A stretch of 6,139 nt of DNA from an uncultured Collinsella sp. (GCA_937989795.1 CALKBB010000362.1:1-6139), one strand, 5' to 3'; shown: positions 1-5,608, counted from the first letter of the stretch. Notes: generated by a model from the sequence alone, not told the origin. Numbers and translations: made by a program.

Positions 1-160
1 CGGCGGGCGTCTTGTAGAGCGTGCGGGGCAGAACCTCCCAGCCCTCTTCCCACAAGCGCTCGAGGCGCTCATCAAAGGTGCTATGGCATTTCTTATATTT
101 TTTGCCGCTGCCGCACCAGCAGACGTCGTTGCGGCCGGGCACGGGTCCATTGTCAAACAT
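1..160 (-). CDS. map: Type I methionine aminopeptidase with SEC-C zinc motif, N-terminal fragment
   Basis: Only the first 53 residues are in the window; the gene continues past the left edge. Visible residues 14-26 carry a SEC-C metal-binding motif, CxCGSGKKYKKCH (C14, C16, C25, H26), which in SecA and related proteins binds zinc and can contact the ribosome. It is followed by a charged linker and by LYKTPA, which matches the segment that opens the catalytic domain in SEC-C-tagged type I methionine aminopeptidases of Gram-positive bacteria. Those enzymes remove the initiator methionine from nascent proteins in the cytoplasm. The metal-binding catalytic residues lie outside the window, so the family call rests on the SEC-C motif plus the linker. 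Another SEC-C protein is the main alternative. The ATG at 158-160 is preceded by AAAGGAAG at a suitable distance, which supports this start. Confidence 0.7.
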   Translation of the reverse strand, partial: MFDNGPVPGRNDVCWCGSGKKYKKCHSTFDERLERLWEEGWEVLPRTLYKTPA

Positions 161-185
161 GGCTAACTTCCTTTCATCCGCAGCT

Positions 186-191
186 AGTATA
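186..191 (-). promoter_or_regulatory. Possible -10 element for the methionine aminopeptidase gene
   Basis: Read on the minus strand this is TATACT, one base from the sigma-70 -10 consensus, 25 bases upstream of the ATG. The matching -35 position (about 209-215) reads AAATGAG and is poor, so this is a tentative call based on one good hexamer. If correct, the promoter lies between the gene and the palindromes at 218-369, so the palindromes would not be part of its 5' leader. Confidence 0.3.
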
Positions 192-217
192 GCCCACCCG
201 CAGACCAGCTCATTTGG

Positions 218-297
218 GGATGATTTTTCTAGGACGGGGATTAAATAATCATTAGGTACGCAATGATTATTTAATCCCCGTCCCAGAAAAATCATCC
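218..297. repeat. Large inverted repeat: 36-bp arms, 8-base loop
   Basis: The left arm 218-253 and right arm 262-297 are reverse complements at 35 of 36 positions, with the loop at 254-261. The only mismatch is A231 against C284. In a minus-strand transcript this pair becomes U-G, a wobble, so the RNA stem would be fully paired in the direction in which both flanking genes are transcribed. The inner half of each arm is AT-rich (ATTAAATAATCATT) and the outer half contains GGACGGGG. No long T-run follows on either side, so it does not look like a standard terminator. Dispersed REP/MITE-type elements mobilised by Y1 transposases are a plausible class, but copy number cannot be seen here. Confidence 0.9.
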
Positions 298-302
298 ATG
301 AA

Positions 303-369
303 AGTTGCGGTGATATAGTTCCGATTTAAGCGGTTTAACAGCATAAACAGGAACTATATCACCGCAACT
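303..369. repeat. Second inverted repeat: perfect 20-bp arms, 27-base loop
   Basis: The left arm 303-322 and right arm 350-369 are perfect reverse complements containing the core GCGGTGATATAGTTCC. The loop at 323-349 is AT-rich. It starts 5 bases after the first inverted repeat and ends about 40 bases downstream of the radical SAM stop codon (minus strand). It could help end that transcript, but only three U residues follow the stem in that direction. Its sequence is unrelated to the first repeat, so the two are separate elements or two halves of one composite element. Confidence 0.9.
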
Positions 370-410
370 GATGGGGCGGGATGGCGGGCACTAGCTGCTG
401 CGTGGTTTTG

Positions 411-1187
411 CTAGTAGCTCACCTGGCAGGGGATGCCGAGGGCTTGGACGCGCGCGGCAATGGCGTCGAGCACCTCGGGTGCCGCTTTAGCAAGGCCGGC
501 GACCGGTGTCTCGCGCGCCACCGTGTAGTTAGTCGCCTCCTGCGGGCGAATGCGTTCGAGCGCCGCGAGCCAAGGGCCGACGTACTCCTCGCCGGTGTTA
601 TCGAGAGACTTGCCCCGGTACTCGCCGCTCAAAAACATCGTTTGGATAATAACGTGACCGTCAAAGCTCGCGAACGTTTCGATCTGGTGCTCTACATCGT
701 AGGGGCCAACGGGCTGGTCGAGCAGCTGGATAAATGCCGGGTCGACCGTATCGAGCTTGAGGATGTTGTCGTCGACCATCATGAGCGCGTCGTGCACCTC
801 GGGGCGGTCGGCGCGCGTGCCGTTGGAGAGCACGGCGATCTTGGAGTTTGGGGCAAGCTCGTCGCGCAGCGCGACGGCGCCGGCGATGGCCTGCGGAAAC
901 TCCGGTGCGGCGGTGGGCTCGCCATTGCCGGCAAACGTGATTACATCGGGCAGCTCACCCTCGATTGCCATCCCGTGCAGCTTGGCCTCGAGTGCATCGA
1001 GCACCACGCCGGCCGTGTTATACGGCTCGTGGCAGGGGCGCTCAGCGTTGAGGCCGTTCTCGCAGTAGATGCAGTCGAACGTGCAGATTTTGCCGCTCGC
1101 CGGCATCATGTTGACACCGAGCGAAAGGCCCAGGCGACGGCTGCGGACGGGCCCAAAGATGGGGCTGGCATTTAAAAACGTAGACAT
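411..1187 (-). CDS. Radical SAM protein, TYW1-like (COG0731-type)
   Basis: This 258-residue protein has the CX3CX2C cluster of radical SAM enzymes (C35, C39, C42 in CTFDCIYC), whose cysteines hold a [4Fe-4S] cluster that cleaves S-adenosylmethionine to a 5'-deoxyadenosyl radical. The preceding FGPVRSRRLGLSLGVNMMP and the later GNGEPT at 87-92, the SAM-contacting motif, fit the group annotated as wyosine-synthetase-like Fe-S oxidoreductases. Most bacteria lack wybutosine, so the substrate is unknown. The reading frame can be extended to ATG codons at 1193, 1223 and 1238. The ATG at 1187 is preferred because AAGGAG lies 9 bases upstream and conserved sequence begins soon after. It is transcribed divergently from the hydrolase at 1423, and the two inverted repeats lie beyond its 3' end. 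A role in tRNA or other RNA/cofactor modification is possible but unproven. Confidence 0.85.
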   Translation of the reverse strand: MSTFLNASPIFGPVRSRRLGLSLGVNMMPASGKICTFDCIYCENGLNAERPCHEPYNTAGVVLDALEAKLHGMAIEGELPDVITFAGNGEPTAAPEFPQAIAGAVALRDELAPNSKIAVLSNGTRADRPEVHDALMMVDDNILKLDTVDPAFIQLLDQPVGPYDVEHQIETFASFDGHVIIQTMFLSGEYRGKSLDNTGEEYVGPWLAALERIRPQEATNYTVARETPVAGLAKAAPEVLDAIAARVQALGIPCQVSY

Positions 1188-1196
1188 AGGCATATG

Positions 1197-1202
1197 CTCC
1201 TT
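1197..1202 (-). promoter_or_regulatory. Ribosome binding site deciding the radical SAM start
   Basis: On the minus strand this is a perfect AAGGAG, 9 bases from the ATG at 1187 but only 3 bases from the ATG at 1193. It therefore favours the 258-residue product over the longer versions. A weaker GAAGGG precedes the ATG at 1223 and is the competing possibility. Confidence 0.65.
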
Positions 1203-1301
1203 GGGACAGTTGAGCTTAAGCATAGCATCGCCCTTCATGTGGGTTGCGGGTTTGGGCGCTGTTGTTTAGGCAGAAACCTTGCAATCGGGCGAGTTTTCGA
1301 A

Positions 1302-1319
1302 ACCCTGTCATGAAAGGGT
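1302..1319. promoter_or_regulatory. 18-bp dyad in the divergent intergenic region, possible operator
   Basis: ACCCTGTCATGAAAGGGT is a palindrome apart from one central mismatched pair (G1307/A1314). It sits near the middle of the 235-base space between the divergent radical SAM and hydrolase genes, where a shared repressor or activator could bind. No regulator gene lies next to it and no convincing -35/-10 pair was found alongside. A looser pair, GTACA at 1329-1333 and TGTAC at 1347-1351, lies just downstream. Confidence 0.25.
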
Positions 1320-1422
1320 GCGAGCTGGGTACAGTAAACGCATTCATGTACACACAAAATGACGCCATCTGACCAAGCCGCACCCCGGCATGGCCTGGTG
1401 GTGTTGACGATGGGAACACAGT

Positions 1423-2220
1423 ATGGATTTTACGGTCGAGAATGCGGGCACTACGATCGCCTGCCGCGAGTATGCCGGCCCGGTTGTATCGTCCGATGCA
1501 CCCGCCTTGGTTTGCGTGCACGGTGCCTGCGTCGACGGCGTCTTTTTTGACGCCATCGCCCGCGAGCTCGCCTGTGACTATCGCGTCATTACCTACGACC
1601 GGCGCGGTTGCGGCGAGAGCGGCGACGCTGCAGACGGACGCTACGACCTCGCCGTCCAGGCCGCGGACCTGCAGGCCGTTATCGAGCATATTGGCACTCC
1701 GGCAAACGTGCTCGCGCACAGTGCCGGTACGCTGGTGACGCTGGAGCTTCTCCGTGCAAACCCCACCATAATCTCGCGTGCGATTCTGCATGACCCCGCC
1801 GTGACGGATGAGGGTGCCGGTCTGGGCGCGGCCCCGGTTTTGCTCGAGATGATCGCCGCGGGAAAGGTCTCCAGGGCATTACGGGCCTTCCTGGGCGCCA
1901 TCGGCGATTCGGACCCTGAGGCCCCCAAGTTAACCGAGGCAGAAGCCAAGCATGCCCTGCGCAACGGCCGCAGCTTCATGGCAAACGAATACGGGATTAC
2001 TATGACCTGCGTTCCCGATTGGGATAGCGTTCGTGCGTCAAAAACGGTGGCCGCCGTGCTCCTGGGCGAGCTCTCGATTGGCACGCCTCGCGAGGCGGGC
2101 ACAAGGGTGGCGGCTGAGCTTTTGGACTGTCCACTCGTAATGGTTCCCGGCGCGCACAACGGCCTGCGCGATCGCCCGGGAGCGGCTGCCCAGACTGTCC
2201 TTGGCATCCTGGGGCTCTAA
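1423..2220 (+). CDS. Alpha/beta hydrolase family protein
   Basis: This is a cytoplasmic-looking 265-residue protein without signal peptide or membrane segment. The alpha/beta-hydrolase landmarks appear in order: VHG at 32-34 (oxyanion region), YDRRGCGES at 58-66, the nucleophile elbow AHSAG with Ser100, and the late His245 in PGAHNG. The elbow has Ala in place of the first Gly of GxSxG, which occurs in many family members. The catalytic acid is not obvious: the place after the strand near residue 214 reads GELS rather than GxxD, leaving Glu216 or Asp124 as candidates. The substrate (ester, lactone, amide or other) cannot be told from sequence. An in-frame TGA at 1405-1407 rules out a longer N-terminus, so the ATG at 1423 is the start; the ribosome binding site is weak (GGGA at 1412-1415). 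No clear terminator follows. Confidence 0.85.
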   Translation: MDFTVENAGTTIACREYAGPVVSSDAPALVCVHGACVDGVFFDAIARELACDYRVITYDRRGCGESGDAADGRYDLAVQAADLQAVIEHIGTPANVLAHSAGTLVTLELLRANPTIISRAILHDPAVTDEGAGLGAAPVLLEMIAAGKVSRALRAFLGAIGDSDPEAPKLTEAEAKHALRNGRSFMANEYGITMTCVPDWDSVRASKTVAAVLLGELSIGTPREAGTRVAAELLDCPLVMVPGAHNGLRDRPGAAAQTVLGILGL

Positions 2221-2265
2221 CACCCGCAATAGCCAAAGCAGGCTTCATCCGCAAACGTTTCGGCA

Positions 2266-2386
2266 TTGTTAACAAATGTGTTCAAAACCTCACGTCTGCG
2301 GCTTCAATCGCGCCGTCTGCCAACTCATAAAAATGTAACAGCATTTACGTGCTTACCTGCATCGGCAAGGTGTTACCCTTGTAACA
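2266..2386. promoter_or_regulatory. Cluster of TGTAACA/TGTTAACA elements upstream of the signalling operon
   Basis: The spacer before the gene at 2432 contains a perfect palindrome TTGTTAACAA (2266-2275), a TGTAACA (2334-2340) and an interrupted dyad TGTTAC-CCTT-GTAACA (2371-2386), whose right half repeats TGTAACA. Repeated related half-sites within 120 bases of a start codon suggest binding sites for a dimeric regulator. No convincing sigma-70 promoter could be placed relative to them, and chance in AT-rich spacer DNA cannot be excluded. Confidence 0.3.
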
Positions 2387-2431
2387 TTTGGAACCCACCG
2401 CTACCATGCGAAGCTATCGAAAGGGCCCCAT

Positions 2432-4312
2432 ATGCTCAATAATCACGAGGTCAATCTAACCGACGAGGAGGCTGCCGCCGAGGTCGCCCGCGTCGCGAAG
2501 ACCTACCCCGTGGTGCGTTTGCTGTCGGCCGATCAGATTAAGAGCGAGCCTAACTGCCTGCTCGCCGGCGATCGCTGCCCTTGTCTGCGTCAGTTGAGTC
2601 TTGAGGCTTTGGCAGACTCCGATGAGGTGTCGGAGCAACTGCTCAACGATGGTGTTGAGTACCGCGCCCGCCTACGCCCTCTGAAGGTCGAGGGCGAGCC
2701 TCACGTCCTGCTGATGGTGCGCCCGATCGATGAGCAAGAGGCTGCAGAAGAGGACCTTGTCTACACCGACGTGCTGACGAGTGTGCGCAATCGCCGATAT
2801 TACGAGGAAAAGCTCCGTAGCGCCCGCATGAATGCCGGCGTTGCGGTGATCGACCTTGATGATTTTAGGGTCTTCAACGATACGTGTGGCCGTCATGCCG
2901 GCGACCTTGCGCTCGGTGCTGTGGCGACGGCCATACGCAGCGGAATTCGTTCGACTGACGAGCTCGTACGCTATGGCTGCGACAAGTTTGTGGTCGTCAT
3001 GCCCAATATTCCCTCCGATGACTTCACCCGTCGCCTGCATCAGGTGTCCGATGCCGTTCATGCCACGATTGTTCCGGGCCATGAGTACGTGAGCTTGACG
3101 GCATGTGTTGGTGGCGTTCGCATTCATGGCGAGACGGTCGATGAGGGCGTTGGCCGCGCTGTCCAGTTATTGAGCCGCGCTAAGGCAAAAGCCGGTACGG
3201 TCGTGACCGATGCCGATTCCATCGAAGCCTTCCAAAGCGAAAAGCCTTTGGTGCTTATTGTCGATGACTCCGAGATGAACCGAGCCATTCTCAACGAGAT
3301 GCTCAAGGACGAGTGTTGCATCCTCGAGGCCGACAACGGTCGTACGGCGCTCGACATGGTCGACCGCTATGGCGATGAGTTGTCGCTCGTGCTGCTGGAT
3401 ATTGTCATGCCGGGCATAAGCGGCTTTGAGGTGCTGGCCGATCTGTCGCGCCGATCGGGTATCGACAATCTGCCTTTCATCATGATATCGAGCGAAGATT
3501 CCGATGATATGGTTCTGCGCGCGTACGAGCTGGGCGCCTCGGACTATATCAACCGCCCGTTTGACTCCCGTGTCGTGCGCCGCCGTGTAAGCAACACCAT
3601 CCGCCTATACGCCAAACAGCGCCGCCTGACGAGCCTGCTGTCCCAGCAGTACAACGAGCGCGTCAAGAACAGTCGCATGCTCATCGACATCATGGCCGGC
3701 GTCATGGAGCTTCGCAATGGTGAGAGCGGCAGGCACGTTACGAATATCGAAAAGCTGACCGAGCTGCTGCTTGACTGTCTGGTTCAGCGTAGCGACACGA
3801 TCTCCCTCGACAATGAGGAGCGCTCCACGATTGCCCTGGCTTCGGCGCTGCACGATATTGGCAAGATGTCGATTGACGATGCGATCCTCAACAAACCCGG
3901 GCGTCTTACGCCCGAGGAGTTCGAGATTATGAAGACGCATACCACGATCGGCGCCGACATGCTGCTCGAGCTGGGCCCCCATCACGTCGGCAATGCGCTT
4001 ATGGAATATGCGTACCAGATTGCGCGTTGGCATCACGAGCGCTGGGACGGCAAGGGTTATCCCGATGGCCTTAAGGGCGACGAAATTCCCATTGCCGCAC
4101 AGGTGGTTTCGGTGGCCGACGTGTACGATGCTCTGAAGAGCGTGCGCGTGTACAAGGACGCTATCCCGCACAAGGAGGCAATTCAGATGATCCTGGACGG
4201 TAAGTGCGGCACCTTTAACCCGCTGCTGCTCGATTGTCTGCTCGATGTGCAAGACCAAATTGCCGAGACGTTGGCACGCCCCGCTGACGTCGTCGCGTTT
4301 CCCACGATTTAG
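2432..4312 (+). CDS. Cys-rich PAS-like / degenerate GGDEF / REC / HD-GYP signalling protein
   Basis: This 626-residue protein has no signal peptide or membrane helix, so it is probably cytoplasmic. Residues 1-108 form a small PAS-like sensor with C42, C49 and C51. Residues 108-260 are a GGDEF fold: it opens with DVLTSVRNRR and has the metal-site-like VIDLDDF (D141). Its signature is GCDKF (182-186) instead of GGDEF/GGEEF, so cyclase activity is doubtful. An I-site RSTD (173-176) keeps canonical spacing to it. Residues 272-395 are a receiver with acidic D277/D278, phosphoacceptor D323 and S353, but Arg375 replaces the usual Lys. Residues 410-615 are an HD-GYP c-di-GMP phosphodiesterase with H435, HDIGK (474-478), H503, HHERWDGKGYP (534-544) and D563, which appear intact. 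The predicted role is phosphorylation-controlled c-di-GMP hydrolysis, by family knowledge. GAAAGGG precedes the ATG by 6 bases. The Hpt gene follows 24 bases downstream. Confidence 0.9.
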   Translation: MLNNHEVNLTDEEAAAEVARVAKTYPVVRLLSADQIKSEPNCLLAGDRCPCLRQLSLEALADSDEVSEQLLNDGVEYRARLRPLKVEGEPHVLLMVRPIDEQEAAEEDLVYTDVLTSVRNRRYYEEKLRSARMNAGVAVIDLDDFRVFNDTCGRHAGDLALGAVATAIRSGIRSTDELVRYGCDKFVVVMPNIPSDDFTRRLHQVSDAVHATIVPGHEYVSLTACVGGVRIHGETVDEGVGRAVQLLSRAKAKAGTVVTDADSIEAFQSEKPLVLIVDDSEMNRAILNEMLKDECCILEADNGRTALDMVDRYGDELSLVLLDIVMPGISGFEVLADLSRRSGIDNLPFIMISSEDSDDMVLRAYELGASDYINRPFDSRVVRRRVSNTIRLYAKQRRLTSLLSQQYNERVKNSRMLIDIMAGVMELRNGESGRHVTNIEKLTELLLDCLVQRSDTISLDNEERSTIALASALHDIGKMSIDDAILNKPGRLTPEEFEIMKTHTTIGADMLLELGPHHVGNALMEYAYQIARWHHERWDGKGYPDGLKGDEIPIAAQVVSVADVYDALKSVRVYKDAIPHKEAIQMILDGKCGTFNPLLLDCLLDVQDQIAETLARPADVVAFPTI

Positions 4313-4336
4313 TTTGACCAAAGGAGTTTTTAATCC

Positions 4337-4693
4337 ATGATTTCCATGCGTGAGGCGTATGAGAAGATCGGCGCCAATTATGATGACGCGTGCGCTCGGC
4401 TGATGGGCGAGGAAATGCTCGCCCGCTTTGCCCTCAAGTTTTTGGATGACGAGAGCATGGACAAGCTGGAGGCCGCCATGGCGGCGGGAGACGCCGAAGG
4501 TGCGTTTATGGCAGCGCACACGCTCAAGGGCGTGAGCCAGAACCTGGGATTCGATAATCTGTACGAGCCGGCGGTCGTGGTAACCGAAGCACTGCGTGGT
4601 GCCGATGCCGTTGACGGCGCTCGCGAGGGGATGCATGCGCTGCAGCAGCAATATGCGGCTACGATGTCGGCCCTGCGCGAGACGGCCGAATAA
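4337..4693 (+). CDS. Stand-alone Hpt (histidine phosphotransfer) domain protein
   Basis: This 118-residue, mostly helical protein carries the Hpt motif AHTLKGVSQNLGF with phosphoacceptor His61, the length and layout of a single four-helix-bundle Hpt domain. Such proteins shuttle phosphate between receiver domains of hybrid kinases and response regulators in multistep phosphorelays. The gene starts 24 bases after the preceding stop, with AAGGAG 10 bases before the ATG, so it is very likely co-transcribed with the REC/HD-GYP gene. That protein's D323 is its obvious partner. No histidine kinase is present in the window; one must be encoded elsewhere, unless the Hpt serves as a phosphate sink. 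A second ATG at codon 4 is possible but farther from the ribosome binding site. Confidence 0.88.
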   Translation: MISMREAYEKIGANYDDACARLMGEEMLARFALKFLDDESMDKLEAAMAAGDAEGAFMAAHTLKGVSQNLGFDNLYEPAVVVTEALRGADAVDGAREGMHALQQQYAATMSALRETAE

Positions 4694-4717
4694 GAGCTTG
4701 CGAGCCTTGGGCTGCTT

Positions 4718-4766
4718 GCCGGCCACATATAGGTGAAAGGGCGCCCCGCCGGACCATGTGGCCGGC
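4718..4766 (+). promoter_or_regulatory. Alternative stem competing with the terminator hairpin
   Basis: GCCGGCCACAT at 4718-4728 is a perfect 11-base reverse complement of ATGTGGCCGGC at 4756-4766. The right partner overlaps the loop and the first bases of the right arm of the 4737-4777 hairpin, so an RNA cannot form both. The arrangement resembles an antiterminator/terminator pair, though no gene on the plus strand follows within the window. It may simply reflect a duplicated GC-rich segment. Confidence 0.35.
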
Positions 4767-4777
4767 GGGGCGCCCTT
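4737..4777. terminator. Strong hairpin between convergent genes, probable bidirectional terminator
   Basis: The arms 4737-4752 and 4762-4777 are perfect 16-bp complements (AAGGGCGCCCCGCCGG and its complement) around a 9-base loop. It sits between the Hpt gene ending at 4693 and the opposing hydrolase gene ending at 4799, the expected place for a shared terminator. On the plus strand the stem ends in TT followed by ATCTGTTATG, a weak U-tract; on the minus strand the tail is also U-poor. Efficiency is therefore uncertain although the stem is very stable. Confidence 0.7.
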
Positions 4778-4798
4778 ATCTGTTATGCGGTTCGCGAA

Positions 4799-5608
4799 CT
4801 AGCGGGTCTGCTTTACCTTGGCCGCCGCCTCGACAAACGACTTCCACAGGTTAAAGTCGGTCTCGAGCGTCTGCCAGGTGTACTCGGGATGCCATTGCAC
4901 ACCCAGACAGAACGGCTGGCCTTCGACTTCGATGCACTCGGGAACGCCGTCGGTTGCCTTGGCGACCAAGCGCGTGCTCTTACCCAGACGATCGACGCAG
5001 CAGTGATGTGCGGAGTTGGTCTGGATCAGCCTGTGCCCGCCAACCGCGCGCTCCAGCAGCGAGCCCGGCACGACCTCGACAGGATGCACAGGGTCGTTGA
5101 GCACGTGGGTATGGCGCCACTGCGTGCGGCCCTCGCGCGCGCCTAGGCTCGGCACGTCCATGCACAGGGTGCCGCCGGTGGCGACATTGAGCAGCTGCGT
5201 GCCTCGGCAGGTGGTAAAGAGCGGCTTCTTGGCGCGAAGTACCTCGTTAACCAGCTTAAACTCAAAACGGTCGCGAATCTCGCAGCACAGCGTGGGGTCG
5301 TAAGGACGCTCGTCGCCCCAGCGTTTGGGGTTGACGTCCGGGCCGCCGGGAATGGCGATGCCGTCGGCGATTTCCACGTAATGACGGATAACGTCGACGT
5401 CTTCGGTAATGGACATCTGCAGCGGCAGACCGCCGGCGGCAAGAATGGCGTCGACAAATACGCTCGCAATCTCCTCGTTGGGGGAGAGCGTCTCGCTCAA
5501 ATAGGGCTTCGCTTCTTCCCAGCGTGGTGCGACCAGGATGAGCGGGCGGTCGGCGGGATCGACGCCGACGTGCGGAGTGTAGGACGATGAGGTGCGGGTT
5601 CCGATCAT
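4799..5608 (-). CDS. Peptidase C26 / gamma-glutamyl-gamma-aminobutyrate hydrolase family protein
   Basis: This 269-residue class I glutamine-amidotransferase-like protein has IPGGPDVNP (86-94), the nucleophile Cys134 in TTCRGTQ, and the His240/Glu242 dyad in GVQWHPE, completing the Cys-His-Glu triad. With LILVAPRW near the start and a length close to 250, it fits the PuuD-like/C26 group. Those enzymes hydrolyse gamma-glutamyl bonds, for example in gamma-glutamyl-GABA, releasing glutamate in the cytoplasm; the exact substrate here is unknown. The ATG at 5606-5608 is the only good start in frame, but it has no strong ribosome binding site. The gene lies 87 bases downstream of an amino-acid ABC transporter ATPase gene on the same strand, suggesting linked uptake and breakdown of glutamyl compounds. 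A weak promoter may lie in that gap. It converges with the Hpt gene. Confidence 0.88.
   Translation of the reverse strand: MIGTRTSSSYTPHVGVDPADRPLILVAPRWEEAKPYLSETLSPNEEIASVFVDAILAAGGLPLQMSITEDVDVIRHYVEIADGIAIPGGPDVNPKRWGDERPYDPTLCCEIRDRFEFKLVNEVLRAKKPLFTTCRGTQLLNVATGGTLCMDVPSLGAREGRTQWRHTHVLNDPVHPVEVVPGSLLERAVGGHRLIQTNSAHHCCVDRLGKSTRLVAKATDGVPECIEVEGQPFCLGVQWHPEYTWQTLETDFNLWKSFVEAAAKVKQTR

Noticed and set aside
21..248. 75-codon plus-strand frame at the left edge
   Set aside because: It is antisense to the methionine aminopeptidase start and runs into the palindrome; the product has biased composition.
218..369. CRISPR array or riboswitch explanation for the palindromic block
   Set aside because: There are no regularly spaced direct repeats, and the two palindromes differ in sequence. 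They lie upstream of the likely promoter of the next gene rather than in its leader.
381..1175. 264-codon open frame on the plus strand opposite the radical SAM gene
   Set aside because: It lies entirely antisense to a gene with clear radical SAM motifs; its product has low-complexity, Arg/Gly/Ala/Val-rich composition and no recognisable domain. Long antisense frames are common in GC-rich genes.
1404..1432. TTGACG at 1404-1409 as a -35 box for the hydrolase gene
   Set aside because: The -10 position at normal spacing (ATTTTA, 1427-1432) falls downstream of the only possible start codon at 1423, so the transcript would begin inside the gene.
1216..1791. 191-codon minus-strand frame covering the divergent spacer and the start of the hydrolase gene
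   Set aside because: It overlaps the 5' half of the hydrolase antisense and shows no motif or convincing ribosome binding site.
3605..4726. 373-codon open frame on the minus strand opposite the HD-GYP and Hpt genes
   Set aside because: It spans two genes with intact catalytic motifs on the other strand and shows no domain of its own; it is best explained as a codon-bias shadow.
4790..4799. Perfect 10-bp palindrome GTTCGCGAAC at the end of the C26 hydrolase gene
   Set aside because: It is short, overlaps the stop codon and has no repeat partner; it is compatible with chance in GC-rich DNA.
4733..5146. 137-codon plus-strand frame starting at the terminator hairpin
   Set aside because: It begins inside the hairpin and runs antisense to the C26 hydrolase gene; no protein family is recognisable.
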